DNA from: Anagrus nilaparvatae
Lineage: Eukaryota; Arthropoda; Insecta; Hymenoptera; Mymaridae
Assembly (NCBI GenBank): GCA_022575985.1
Contig: JAKSXM010000247.1
Span: 7,215,501 to 7,279,500, forward strand
Length of the DNA stretch: 64,000 nucleotides
Direction: 5' to 3'
Shown here: positions 23,943 to 34,930 of the stretch, one piece after another
Position numbering within the stretch: the first letter of the stretch is position 1
Layout: each line of letters begins with the position of its first letter
Made by a program: the position numbers and the translations under genes
The notes under the pieces: generated by a model
Databases searched by the model: none
Seen by the model: only the letters and a program-made list of their open reading frames with translations
What the model was told of the DNA's origin: nothing

Positions 23943-24441
23943 ATTAGTGAAATTTCAAGCGCTAATATCTCCGTCAGTAGTCAATAAATTTTCAAAATTG
24001 TTTTTTTAATTTTAAGGGACACATAACAATATTAATAATATTAATATTAAATAAAAATATTAAACATTCCAGAAGTTTCGATCTTCAGAAATTTTTACCC
24101 AAAAAATGCTATTCCTATCCACCTGATTCAACCTTAAAGAAAACTTAAACAAATTCATTAAATGCTTGACTTAATTTTATTTTTTTAAAAACGTATGCCA
24201 AGACTTACTGAGAACTTATTTATTATAAACATCCTTGCTTTCTAAAGTACCTTCTAAAACTACATTAGCTTTTGGAACCAAACTATGATAAGTCTATAAA
24301 CCAAAATTATTTTTAGTATTAAAATTTGAATACCTCCCCCTATAAACATGTTTCATATTAAAAATAATAACCTGACCAAGTTTTTGCCTTAGAAAATAGT
24401 CGTTTTCAAGAAAATAGCATGTATTTATCCTATGCAATACC

Positions 24442-26161
24442 AGGCATCCCAGCGTGTACACTATTGCGCTATTTGTACCCTTTTTTCAAAATGTCCCACT
24501 TTATATCCTATTTTTAAACTTTGTCAACTTTTTCCCCTTTTTCCGCATTTTTTCTTTTTGTTTTAAAAAATATTACTAAAAAATAAAACCAAACATCAGT
24601 TACTTAAGTTTAAATTATTTTTTATTCGCGCTTTTTATAGTCACATAAATCAAATACCCAGATTGGGTGTCAGGAAAATTGTCCCACTTAAAAAAACACA
24701 AAATTCGACACCCCTTTAATAACATTTATTTCCAATGTAGTTTTAATTTCTAGTATACTTTTTTGATGAAGAATTGCTTTCTTTTTCAGTAAAAAATAGC
24801 TTCAAGTCAGTCAAAAATAATAAAGCGATGCTGAGCATTGCACCCTTTTAAGTAAGTCAATTTTCCTGACACCCCCAGATTATAGTGAATTGAGAGCAGT
24901 AAGAAGTACGCACATCCAAAAATTTTTTTCCCGATTTTCAGAAAAAGTCTATTACTAACGTTACCGCTTTGGTGTTTATGATAACTGTGACAATATTTTG
25001 AAACCGCGCCCCTTGGTTGCTGAGAAAATTACAATTTTACAGATTATCAGCAAGTTTACAAGTTATCAGCATCTCTCAAGAGATGCTATTTCAAATGCCT
25101 TAAAATGAAATTTTTAATATAATTTTTACACTTTTAGGAACAAATACCAACAGAAAATCGTTACCACGTTCAGCACACCCTAAAATTAGCCCTTGAAAAT
25201 AATTATTTATTTATTTAATAAATTTATTTAAATAATAGAATACAGTGCATAATTGCATACAACCATAACCAGTTTTCCCGGGGAGCGTAGCGCCGAGGTA
25301 CTGCAGTCGCATTTAGTACAATAAACATTTTTCTAACACGAGTTTCAGAATGTTTTTTCTCTACTAACGGAAAATAATGACTATATTCCAGTTTTGAGAG
25401 GCCTAGTCCTGTCGCCAGCAATGCTATTTAATACCATAAAATGACATAAAAGTTCCATGGAAAAAAATGGGTGGTATTTATGTTTTTTGACCCGCTAAAC
25501 ACGAATCCGGGGTCTATTTTGCGAAATTCGTGGTCAATTTTTTTTTATTAACAAATTATTGGCCAATTTTGCAATAATTTGTTAATAAAAAAAAATTGAC
25601 CACGAATTTCGCAAAATAGACCCCGGATTCGTGTTTAGCGGGTCAAAAAACATAAATACCACCCATTTTTTTCCATGGAACTTTTATGCTATTTTAGGAT
25701 TTTATGGCATTAAATAGCATTGCGGGAGACAGGACTAGCCGTCATTATTGCCCTTAATATAGAGAAAAAACATTCTGAAACTCGTGTTAGAAAAATGTTT
25801 ATTGTACTAAATGCGACTGCAGTCCCTCGGCGCTACGCGCCCCAGGCCTATACTCCATCGCATTTACCATAATAAGCTTCTCTAAAACCCGTTTAAGAAT
25901 GTACTATTCTATTGTCCATTACATTATTATTTTAGATACTAATTAGTATTATAATAAGTCTCAAACCAAAAGTTGCTATAATGAGGATTATAGCTGTAAA
26001 ATAAGCTTATCAGGTTATGTTAGGTAATTAAGTATAAGACCGCCCCTAGACATTTTAGCAATCAGGAATTCAATAAAAAAATCCCCTTTTTTGTACCCTT
26101 TTTTCACCTTAATTGGTACACTATTCCCCTTTTTTTAAGTAAAATAGCGCCTGGGATGCCT
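24442..26161. mobile_element. hAT element, 1.7 kb, perfect 8-bp duplication
   Basis: The duplication GCAATACC lies at 24434-24441 and 26162-26169. The ends are AGGCATCCCAG and CTGGGATGCCT. Inner subterminal repeats of the type GTACCCTTTTTTC occur near both ends. No transposase frame is present. The interior is largely the foldback at 25225-25930. It may be a non-autonomous hAT that received the foldback later, or the foldback may be its own centre. Confidence 0.85.
25225..25930. mobile_element. Foldback element with near-perfect inner palindrome
   Basis: The inner arms (about 25441-25560 and 25572-25692) are almost perfect inverted copies around the centre ATTGGCCAATTTTGC. They include CCATGGAAAAAAATGGGTGG and GACCCGCTAAACACGAATCC with their complements. 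Outer arms pair with more mismatches: TAGTACAATAAACATTTTTC and the CGGCGCTACGC-type GC patch near 25290 and 25835. A solo arm of the same family is at 22870-23040. Confidence 0.85.
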
Positions 26162-26691
26162 GCAATACCTTTAATTCCTTTCATGCCTTCTTTTTTAATA
26201 TTCAAACACATGATTATGTTTACTAAGCTTTCATAACCTTTGTAAATAACAACATATGTCGCATCTCGAAAATATTAATTTTAAGATACAAATCAAAGAC
26301 ACATTTTGACTTAAAACAATTATTTGCACCATCTGATAGGAAATTCCACAAGATGAACCCCATATAAAAAAACTCATTTTTCATAAAAATATAGATATAG
26401 AAGTTTTTGATCTGTACGGCAGATTAGAGGTCTAATTCAAAAAGTTTTAAGTGAGATTTTTGATCACTATAGTTATCTGACAATTGCCTATATAAGCGCA
26501 ATTTTACTTCAGATGTTTAAAAAACCATGAAAATAAATCTCACTAAGAAAGAAGATACTACTTTTTGAAAGATTTTAAGCACCTTAAAATGAAAATGCCT
26601 TTTAAACAATGTTAATTTAATTATTTTTTGTTTTCATAAAATATTGTTTTGTAATTGTTTATCCTCTATATTAAAGTCCCATACGGGATAG

Positions 26692-26724
<33 letters not shown>

Positions 26725-26731
<7 letters not shown>

Positions 26732-26905
26732 CCTGCTACCCAATAGGTGCTATCTAAAAAAGTTTCTCGAATAGCTATAGCCGCTATACCCGCTATACTT
26801 ACTATAGTAAATGTACAGTATTATATACTTTAGTATAGCGGCTATAGCGGCTATAGCTATTCGAGAAACTTTTTTAGATAGTACCTATTGGGTAGCAGCC
26901 TGTAT
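26725..26905. mobile_element. MITE with about 80-bp inverted arms
   Basis: CTGCTACCCAATAGGTGCTA at the left and TAGTACCTATTGGGTAGCAG at the right begin long inverted arms. The arms continue through TTTTTTAGATA..CTCGAATAGCTATAGCCGC. The arms contain repeated TATAGCGGC / GCCGCTATA units. A (TA)n tract at 26694-26730 flanks the left side. Confidence 0.8.
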
Positions 26906-27244
26906 ATCCCAACTGTTGATAGAGGTCACTAACAGTTACAACGGCAGTAGTTAAGGTAGTACTATAAACCTCTTTTTATATATAATATATATATAGCACT
27001 TTGATGAGATTTCATGTATATATATGACTCATAGCTTTAGGTAAGAAATGTGGTTCATAGTTTCTGTGTTTCTTTTTTTGCTGACAATTGTTTATTTTTA
27101 TTTTTGTATCATTATTATTATTAAATTTCATCATCATTTCTTTTTGATGCATAAAATTTTTACTTACTAGGTTCTAATGTTTTTTTTTGAATTTGTCAAT
27201 TTTTTGACATTAATTTTCCCCTTGTAAAGATATTGAAATATCCT

Positions 27245-27772
27245 CTGTTACTTATGATTGCGGGCTATATTCATTCCAAATTAAATATACAAAATTCTGG
27301 AATAATATCCCTCCCTGCATAAGGGATGTATCCTCATATTCCATTTTTAAAAAGAATATTAGACAGTATCTGTACAATCAAGATAACATTTAACATCTTT
27401 AGCAAATTATTAATTAAGTTATTGAACTATTTATTCACTTTTATTCACTTTAAAATTAAACATCATACCTTATATTTATATAAGTATGTATTTTATTGAT
27501 ACTAACTGAGTATACCTAAGATTGATCAATAATTTATGAAAAATTTATCATATTTGTTGACTTCTGATTGTTGCTAAACCAAATTATTCAAACCAAATCT
27601 TTTTTCTAGTATAATTGCTCATAATTAATAAATATATATGATATTGTTAATTATTTGTAAAAAAAAAAAAAAAAAAAAAAATCATTTTATCTTATTTTAT
27701 TTATTACTATGTATATATTGATTAACTAATTGTAAGAGATAGTTACTGTATTTTGTTTTAAAACAAATAAAG

Positions 27773-27817
<45 letters not shown>
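27245..27817 (+). mobile_element. 3' end of a non-LTR retrotransposon with (AAT)n tail
   Basis: A short frame (about 27275-27390) ends FWNNIPPCIRDVSSYSIFKK then NIRQYLYNQDNI and a stop. It closely resembles the C-terminal tail of the Jockey-like ORF2 at 1480-1758 (SFWNSIPENIR...). About 380 bp of AT-rich 3' UTR follows, with an A run at 27660-27681, then AAATAAAG and an (AAT)n tail at 27774-27816. Everything upstream of the C-terminus is missing. Confidence 0.7.
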
Positions 27818-27848
<31 letters not shown>

Positions 27849-27849
27849 C
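27774..27849. repeat. (AAT)n followed by T run: two retroelement tails meeting
   Basis: About 14 AAT units are followed by a run of about 33 T. The AAT tract is the tail of the plus-strand element. The T run reads as the poly(A) tail of the minus-strand R1-clade element that follows. Confidence 0.85.
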
Positions 27850-28280
27850 TTGCACAGTGGCAGAGAGGTGAGAATGCGTTACGCACGAACAGAACCCGGT
27901 GTTCTGAACAGTGTCGGACTCCATGATGGCAAGGCACTCTACAAAGAATGCATTGCCCCATGTTTACCGACTAAACTCACCCCTCATCATACCTTATACA
28001 AGTCAGCCCGGAACCGTTTATCACATTACATCGGGTTGACTTAAGGCCATGTATCTTCTTTGGTTGAAGATCCTTCCATCCATTAATCCTTTCTTTCTCC
28101 TTCTTGTTATTTCACCGTGTCGTCAACTAGATAAATAAGTAACTTTATTAATAAATAAATATATATATAAATAAATAAATAAATAAATAAATAAATATCC
28201 TTGTACGTCCTCCATTATCCCCCCATTGGTGCCGCGTGCAAGAACCGTCTAATTTGACTGCTCCTACACGCGGCTCCTAG
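27850..28280 (-). other. 3' UTR of the R1-clade element
   Basis: GC-richer non-coding sequence lies between the ORF2 stop (28281) and the poly(A) tail. A (TTTA)n-like tract (28141-28197) lies inside it. Composition and position make it the element's 3' untranslated region rather than host DNA. Confidence 0.6.
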
Positions 28281-30080
28281 TTAGGTTGTCGTCAATAACT
28301 TTTTTGTACGCAAAATCTCCTCCACGTACCTTGCCACGACGCTCCATGATTCCTCGTTCTGGAGCATTTTTCCGACTATGTTATCGGGTGTGACTTCTTC
28401 AACCTCTGCTTCCAGCGCTCTCCTTTTAGTTATCCAGCGGTCACACTCGAAAAACGTGTGACGCGCGTCATCTCGTTTGTCGGGACAGAATACACATTCA
28501 GGGCTCACGACCTTTCCCATCCTAAAGAGATAAGATTGGAAAAGCCCATGGCCACTGAGGAACTGTGTCAAGAAGTAGTTTACCTCTCCGTGCCCTCTCT
28601 GAGTCCAGGGCGCGACCTCTTTTATGAGGCGCCTGGTCCATGCGCTGTCTGTGCCATCCCTCCAGAGCGTCTGCCACTCCAGCATCACATCCCTCCTAAC
28701 TTCCGCTCTGATACGGTCGACGTCGCCTTCATTTTTTCTATCATAAATAAGTTTACGCTCTTTGGCAAGTAGCTGAATAGGAATAATTCCTGCGATGACA
28801 AGAACTGCCGCTTCCGAGACAGTCCTGTATGCGCAAGAAACCCTCAGAGCACCCTGCCTCTGTACTCTTATCATACCTTTCGAATATATATCCTTATCCA
28901 GTGCCTCACTCCAAATCTCCGCTCCGTACAATAGGATGGAGTGAGTTACGGACATTAGCAGCTTTCTCCTGCTGGACTTTGGTCCATTCATGTTCGACAT
29001 CAGCCTGCTCAGGGCTAGCGTCGTGGTACCTGCCTTCTTGACCCTTTGAGAAATATGTTCGAAATAGGTCCGCTTCGTATCCAAAACTATTCCAAGATAT
29101 TTGGCGAACCTTTTCGTCTCTATAATGGTATCCTCGTCAACCCGTATTGGAATAACGGTATTGATTTGCTTTTCCGTGAACATCACGATCTCGGTCTTAG
29201 CGACTGCCAGACTTAATCCGTGCTCTTCCATCCATGCGTTTGTCTTTAACATGCAGACGCTCAAGCTATCCTGTGCTTGTTGCACGTTCCTTGCTATGAT
29301 CACGAGGGCAATATCATCCGCATAGCCTATCATAAAGCAGCCATCCGCTAACTCCATCCTCAGGATACCATCATAAGAGATGTTCCATAGGTCAGGTCCC
29401 AATATGGAGCCCTGAGCTGCACCAGCTGTCACTTTCCTACTTCTCTTCCCTTGAAGAGTCTCGTACAATAGTACTCTGTCACTTAGGTAACTCTTCATTA
29501 CCCGCATCAAATAATTTGGTACTGCAAAGTCATTTAGTCCTTGAAGGAACTTTGTCCACTTTGCAGAATTGAATGCGTTCTTGACGTCCAGGGTGACCAA
29601 AAGAGTAATTTTACGTGAGTAATGATTACCCGTTTGGGCCCTAGTTATCGCGTCAACGACCTCCTTCACAGCCCCGATCGTGGACCTCCCCCGTCTAAAT
29701 CCGTATTGCCGAGGAGATAAATCCCCTGCTGCTTCTACTGCGTTTAAGATACGCGGTTGTAGCATTTTTTCGAAGCCCTTTCCAGCTGTATCCAGCAGTC
29801 CTAGTGGTCGCCAGTAGGACGGGAGTGTGGGATCTCCCTTTCCTTTACTGATAAGGACCAACAGTGCCTTTTTCCATCGCCTACTGAAAACTCCAGCTCG
29901 TAGGCACGAGTTGTACATCATTAACATCAATGACGGACACTCGTGCGCAGCGATTCTTATAATTTCGGCTGGTATGCCGTCTGGGCCGGGGGCTTTCTTA
30001 TTTCTGAGAGAGTCTACGGCAGCGAACAGCTCTTCTTGCGTGAAGTCCGGGATTTCGGTTACCCTAATGTTCTCCTCTTG

Positions 30081-30082
<2 letters not shown>
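28281..30082 (-). CDS. R1-clade non-LTR reverse transcriptase, 5'-truncated but open
   Basis: An uninterrupted frame of about 600 codons encodes the reverse transcriptase half of ORF2. Visible motifs in order: KKAPGPDGIPAEIIR; LVLISKGKGDPTLPSYWRPL; LDVKNAFNSAKW (catalytic Asp); AAQGSILGPDLWNISYD; GYADDIAL (catalytic pair); and LGIVLDTKRTYFEHI. A C-terminal zinc-binding motif C-x2-C-x7-H-x4-C lies in CVFCPDKRDDARHTFFECDRW-type sequence near 28440-28500. The endonuclease and ORF1 are missing. The preceding Leu run (30083-30134) is only the (AAT)n microsatellite read through, so I end the gene at 30082. Sequence style fits the R1 clade. The intact frame implies recent insertion. Confidence 0.9.

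Positions 30083-30134
<52 letters not shown>
30083..30134. repeat. (AAT)n microsatellite at 5' junction of the R1-clade element
   Basis: About 17 AAT units lie directly against the truncated 5' end of the minus-strand element. The other end of that element also abuts (AAT)n at 27774-27816. Confidence 0.95.
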
Positions 30135-30135
<1 letters not shown>

Positions 30136-30249
30136 TTGAAAACTTTTTTGAATTTGAAATAATAATTTGATTTTAATTGGTGACATCCATGAATATTAAC
30201 ATGGAACATGTTTATAGGGAGGGGGTACTTCAGAACTTGAAAATTAAGG

Positions 30250-30470
30250 AGCGGGGGGGGGGGGTGAAATTTGTCCTATTTAAGGGGGGTGGTTAAATTT
30301 GTCCTATTTAAGGGGGTGGTCAAATATGTCCTATTTAAGGGGGGTGGTCAAATTTGTGCAATTTAAGGGGGGTGGTCAAATATGTTCTATTTAAGGGGAG
30401 TGGTTAAATTTGTCCTATTTAAGGGGGGTGGTAAAATTTGTCCTATTTAAGGGGGGGTCAAATGAAACTT
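30250..30470. repeat. 28-bp G-rich minisatellite, about 8 copies
   Basis: Unit of the type TTAAGGGGGGTGGTCAAATT followed by TGTCCTAT, with point variants. It begins after a run of 13-14 G at 30255. G runs all lie on the plus strand, one per unit. Confidence 0.95.
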
Positions 30471-30479
30471 AGAATAATT

Positions 30480-30620
30480 AGGGGACTTTGAAAAATCTGA
30501 GCTTAAGGACTTAAGATAATACAGGATTATGGACTTAAAATAATATCGATTTAGGGACTTGGAATAATATTGATTAAGGGACTTAGAATAATTCAGGTTT
30601 AGGGAATCAAAATAGTTTAG
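30480..30620. repeat. 24-bp minisatellite, about 6 degenerate copies
   Basis: Units of the type TTAGGGACTTAGAATAATAC recur with mutations directly after the 28-bp array. The two may have a common origin, since both contain TTAAGGG or TTAGGG. Confidence 0.75.
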
Positions 30621-30864
30621 GTTTAGAATCTTAACAGCTAGTAAAGTGATAATTACAAATTATAAAATTAGAAAATTCTATTGTAATGTTGAGTAGCATT
30701 TGTATTATACCTAGTCCTCAGCTGGAAGTAAACATATTCCATGCATTTAGGTTGTGTTTACACAAACCGGTTATAAGTTTTTTTTAAATACTTTTACCAA
30801 GTTTAAATTTTTTTTTGAGAATATGGTAATTTTTTATTAAATAACCTACTGAAGATATTGAATT

Positions 30865-31200
30865 TTAATTGATTAATCGTAAATTACTGGAATGTATATG
30901 ACATAAATTCTTTAAATCTTATGGACATCGTTGTAATTTTAGGTAGGTTAATGACCAAATTATTTTAATTAATTCAAAATTTAAAGAAAAGTCAACAGGT
31001 AAAATTTTTGGGGTATATTATAATTTACCAAGACATTAAATTTTAATGGATTGACCGGAAATTATTGGAAATTTATGTGAGTTGAATCCTTTGAATCTTT
31101 TGAAAATGGTTAACATTTTAGTGTAGTTAAGTAATCAAGTTCTTTTAATTAAACCAAAATTTGGAGAAAAATTAAAAGGTAAAATTTTTGGAGTTTCAAA
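30865..31200. repeat. Two diverged tandem copies of a ~175-bp unit
   Basis: The first copy contains TTGAATTTTAATTGATTAAT and GTAAAATTTTTGGGGT. The second, about 175 bp later, contains TTAAATTTTAATGGATTGAC and GTAAAATTTTTGGAGT. Order and spacing of shared blocks are kept. Confidence 0.65.
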
Positions 31201-31459
31201 AATTTTTATGAAAATTTGGCTCTTTTTTTTGACAATAGAGGTCATTTTCCTTTTTTTATTTTAAATTCAGTAACTTTTTTATGGATTCAGGGAGTGATTT
31301 TAATTTATGTTTAGATTGATTTTTTATAGGAAATTGATAGTTCATTGGGAAAAAGGCCGTGAAAAAAAAACGATTTTTTTTGCTTTTTTTGAGGCAGGAC
31401 CTCAGGCGAGTTTGGAAATTTAATTTGTCTGGGAATTTTTTTTTTTTTATATATTTTGT

Positions 31460-31657
31460 TTGTTTATTTTAGGCCTTCGAACTTTTGCTGCTCGCTTGCA
31501 AGCATTTTTGGCGCTGCGCGAGCCTGAGCTTGTTCGCAACGCAGCGGTCCTGGCGCGCGTAGGGCCCCCCTGCCCGCTCACTCCTCAAAGCAATCTTCTC
31601 GTGTCCGAGCGTGATTTTGCACTTCGTGAGCTAGAACTTGTTGACTTTTCCATATGA
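31460..31657 (+). CDS. GC-rich open frame of unknown function
   Basis: A 200-bp GC-rich island in AT-rich DNA contains a 65-codon frame. It is preceded by a pyrimidine run and TTTTAG (31467-31472), so it could be an exon. The segment ALREPELV (31511-31534) recurs as ALRELELV (31619-31642). Between the two copies four third-codon positions differ silently and only one codon in eight changes the residue, which is what selection on protein would leave. No domain was recognised. It may also be a fragment of a GC-rich repeat or of foreign DNA. Confidence 0.3.
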   Translation: MFILGLRTFAARLQAFLALREPELVRNAAVLARVGPPCPLTPQSNLLVSERDFALRELELVDFSI

Positions 31658-31984
31658 AATTTTGTTTTTCAGAGTTTTTTTTTACTTTTTTTTAGTTCTC
31701 GATTTTTTTCTATTTAATTATTAAATAAGTAATAAATTATTGTATCGTGAATTTTTGAAAATATCTATGAATATTTTTTGTTTTTCAAACCATACACTTC
31801 TTCATGTATCTATGCTGCGTTTGAACTTTTAGTCATATATTTTTTTTTTATTTTCTATTGTTAACTAGACTAAAATAAGTTTATATTTTAAGAATCAAAT
31901 TTTGGTATTATTTTTCGATATATTTATTGATTTTAACTGATTGAATTTCTTCTTTTTTTTTTGTATTGAATAGTACCTTAAATT

Positions 31985-32028
31985 AATTATATATATATAT
32001 ATAATTGATTATTATATATATATATAAT
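31985..32028. repeat. (TA)n tracts, palindromic pair
   Basis: Two (TA)n runs, each ending in ATAATTGA, lie side by side. Confidence 0.85.
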
Positions 32029-32316
32029 TGACTCACAGCTTGAGTAAAAAATGTGATTTTAAGTTTTTGTAATGCCTTTTTGCTGATTAATTTTGGAATT
32101 AATGATTTCTTATTTTTGTTAAAAAATTTTGACAAAACAAAACAAAAATAGGAATTTATTGGTAATAGGCAATTGATCTGAAAGAAATACTCGTAATTTT
32201 TTTAAATTTTCGATTATTTATTGATACATACGTAAATATTTAAATTACTCATGCTTGAATTATTGTAAGATGCGTATCAAGTTATTAGAAAATACAAAAC
32301 GCAATTAAATAAGGTA

Positions 32317-33051
32317 TTACAAATCTAGTTTATTACTTAAAGTACATATCAAATAATCAATATTCGATGCATAAAGTTCTTTTAAGAAAAGATGTGAGTC
32401 GTTGAGATTTGCAGTCTGCGTTTCGGCTGATTCTTGCTCTAGCTCTTTTGAAATTTCAGTGAATTTTTCATCAATTTCATTGCATATAAGTTTTATATTC
32501 TTAATAGTTACTTGCAAAATTATATTTTTTTCGGATGCGTTTAATTTTTCAGTAACATAATTGAATGAATTTATCTTTTAATAGAAACAAGTAGCTTCAT
32601 TTTGCATTCAATTGATTGGTATCAATAGTGTGCGATAAATTTTTTAAAATTTCAAAACTTACTTTTTTTAAAACTAGGCTTACTTTAAGTTTTTTGTTGT
32701 CTGGTTTAATTTCTTCGCTTGATATTTCTATAGCTTTTTCGTAGTAGCTGCGTGTATGTTTCATTGTAAAATCTTCGTTTTCAAAAGTTTGGTTACAGCT
32801 TTTCGTATTTTTTCATCGATTTTAGGAAAATACAATTGTAGGCGTTTCTAACCGTTGTAATTCAGTAAGGGATATCCTGAATTGAAGTTATTTATACATA
32901 GCCGAAAAACAAATTCAAACTCCGTTTCATTTTCGTTTAAATCGAATCCAATGAAGATTTTTTTAGAAAAGGATCTGTTGAGTCCATAAAATGATGAAAA
33001 TAATAAATGTTGAAGCATTTTGTTGCTGTTATGCGAGCTTGAGTCAGCCAT
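32317..33051 (-). pseudogene. Decayed unknown gene, downstream part
   Basis: On the minus strand a frame starts MADSSSHNSNKMLQHLLFSS (33051-32848) and includes KIFIGFDLNENETEFEFVFR. After stops and frameshifts, a second open part reads QVTIKNIKLICNEIDEKFTE and ends YLICTLSNKLDL at 32317. The two parts have normal protein composition and lie in order, so they look like remains of one gene or element ORF. No domain was recognised. Stops between 32520 and 32845 show decay. It could be ORF1 of an unidentified transposon. Confidence 0.4.
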
Positions 33052-33404
33052 TTTAATTTTTTATTATAAATTTTTTAAATAACAGGTTAATGTAAACTTT
33101 TTTTTTTAATTTGAAAGGCTAAGTTTTGCCCGTACAGTTTAAGTAGCGATTCCCTACTGATGATGATGAATAATTTTATAAAATCATGTTGGGAGAATGT
33201 GCTAGTTGTTGAGCTAAGTTTTCATGATGTAAATATGCTGCACTTTTTGCCCGCAAATCTATGCTTGAAAGTCGCATTTTTTTCAATCTCTTGTTTTTTC
33301 TAGGGAAGAAAGTAACATCTTTTAACCAGTAGTTATAAAAAACTATAGCATATTATTTTTTTAATTTTAAATTAAATATTTTATTGCTTAAAAAAAACAG
33401 TATC

Positions 33405-33470
33405 TGTCACAGTGAGTCTCGAACCAGAGAACTCTATATTACTAACTTAACACGATGCCACCACGCTAAC
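33405..33470 (-). tRNA. tRNA-like relic or SINE head (Pol III boxes)
   Basis: The minus strand reads GTTAGCGTGGTGGCATCGTG then an anticodon-like region, then GAGTTCTCTGGTTCGAGACTC. The last part forms a T-arm-like stem with the loop TTCGA and matches the Pol III B box GGTTCGANNCC except at one or two places. TGGCATCGTG resembles an A box. The acceptor stem does not pair well, so this is a tRNA-derived fragment rather than a working tRNA. Confidence 0.35.
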
Positions 33471-33723
33471 AATTCATATGCATTAAAATCGAATATTGTT
33501 AAATATATGCTCTGAATAAAGAAAGAGTGAGAAAGAAGATTAGGGAACTGAATGTCATTACTTTATATATACTTGAGTAAAAATTTTTGTTTTTTTATTC
33601 ACGCACATATATTATGCAATATAAATGTATATGTAAATTATTGATTTAATTAATCTTATTATTTTTCTTTTTACATCAAATGCAGCATATTTACATCTGT
33701 AAATAAAAACCCATGTGAATAGC

Positions 33724-33883
33724 AGGGGACGAAAGAATTATATTGACTTGTGGCGAAAAAGGTCGCTCGGTAAACTGACAAAAACAGCACTCGCCTTCAG
33801 CTCGTGCCACCTTTGTCAGTTTCCCTCTCGACCAATCCCGTCAACTCGTCTGATATAATTCTCTTTCGTCCCTTGCAATACAA
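33724..33883. mobile_element. 160-bp MITE
   Basis: The ends GCAGGGGACGAAAGAATTAT and ATAATTCTCTTTCGTCCCTTGC are inverted copies. The interior also pairs: AAACTGACAAAAAC against TTTGTCAGTTTCC. Non-coding, GC-richer than its surroundings. Confidence 0.75.
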
Positions 33884-34169
33884 ATAGATATTTCTGCTTT
33901 ACATACAAAAGAAGAAAGTAAGCTTATCTTTTAAGACACTTATGTACGCTCGTCATACAATAAGATGATATTTTGTATATGTTAATTATTATCTGATGTT
34001 TTTTTTTTTTTTTTTAATAAATATTTCTTTTTTTAAAGTAAAATTTTTTGTCTTAATTTTTTGCTATTTTTTTTTACTTAATTTGTGTAAATTTTGTATG
34101 TATTATGGAATAAAATGGTAATTATATGTGAAATGTTTTTTTTTTAAATAACTTACTCTCTACTTTTAT

Positions 34170-34930
34170 CACGATTTTTTCGATAGGTGATATTTACAGT
34201 TATACCTGCTTTTTCTATACTAGACATAAAATTTTCCTCTAATGATATATTTTTTAAAGTTATTGATTCAATGTTTAAATTTTTTAACAAAATTGAAAGT
34301 AGTTTTCTTTAAAAGAAACTTTGTATACTTGCATGTTTTTGTTGGTAGCAATCAAAATTTAATGTTGTTAAATCTTGTAAATTATCATTTTCAAATAAAC
34401 TTCCCATTGCTAAAGCTGTGGATTGATTTGTACCATGTAGAATTAACATTCTTGTATTTTTAAGCTCCTTCATAATTGGAAAATGTAATAATGAATTTCG
34501 ACCAAAGCTGTATTTTAATTTATTTAACCTTCTTGTGTTCGTTATCCATAAAAAAAAATCGGTAATTATCTCAAGGTATGCTGATCTTATTGCTATCACT
34601 ATGTTTTCATTATAGAATTTTTAAAATATAAAATTTTTTTTTAGCATTTGGATTTTCATTGATTAAAATTTTGCCAAAATATATTAAATTTGTGTAACCT
34701 CTTTTGGTAGTTAAGTCTAGCAGTGCTTGTGTAAATTTTATCGTTAGTTTTTTTTAATTTCGTCCATTCACGAGGAAATTTCTATTTAATGCTGTTTTTA
34801 GTGTGATTAATTTAGCCAATTCGAACTCCATTGCATGTGTGTGATTCTTCTCTCCTAAATCAAATTCTGGATCAAAGTCCGAATTTTTAAATTTCAACAT
34901 TATTACTTTTCTCGAATCGAAATCAAACCT
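34170..34930 (-). pseudogene. Decayed unknown gene, upstream part
   Basis: The minus strand contains MLKFKNSDFDPEFDLGEKNH (from 34900), then ALLDLTTKRGYTNLIYFGKI. After a frameshift near 34610 it continues IAIRSAYLEIITDFFLWITN and FPIMKELKNTRMLILHGTN (34599-34309). It ends SITLKNISLEENFMSSIEKA near 34200. At least one in-frame stop and one frameshift break it. Leucine spacing in the second part is loosely repeat-like, but no domain is recognised. Same strand and order as the 32.3-33.0 kb remains, so both may come from one gene. Confidence 0.4.

Noticed and set aside
27697..27961. Lys/Ile/Tyr-run open frames over the A, AAT and T tracts
   Set aside because: These are translations of microsatellite and poly(A) tails, with no protein features.
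28458..30162. Plus-strand open frames across the R1-clade element
   Set aside because: Antisense shadows of an intact RT frame; no start context or domain.
30083..30209. N-terminal extension with a run of Leu in front of the R1-clade RT
   Set aside because: The Leu run is the (AAT)n microsatellite read on the minus strand; the real ORF2 is truncated at 30082.
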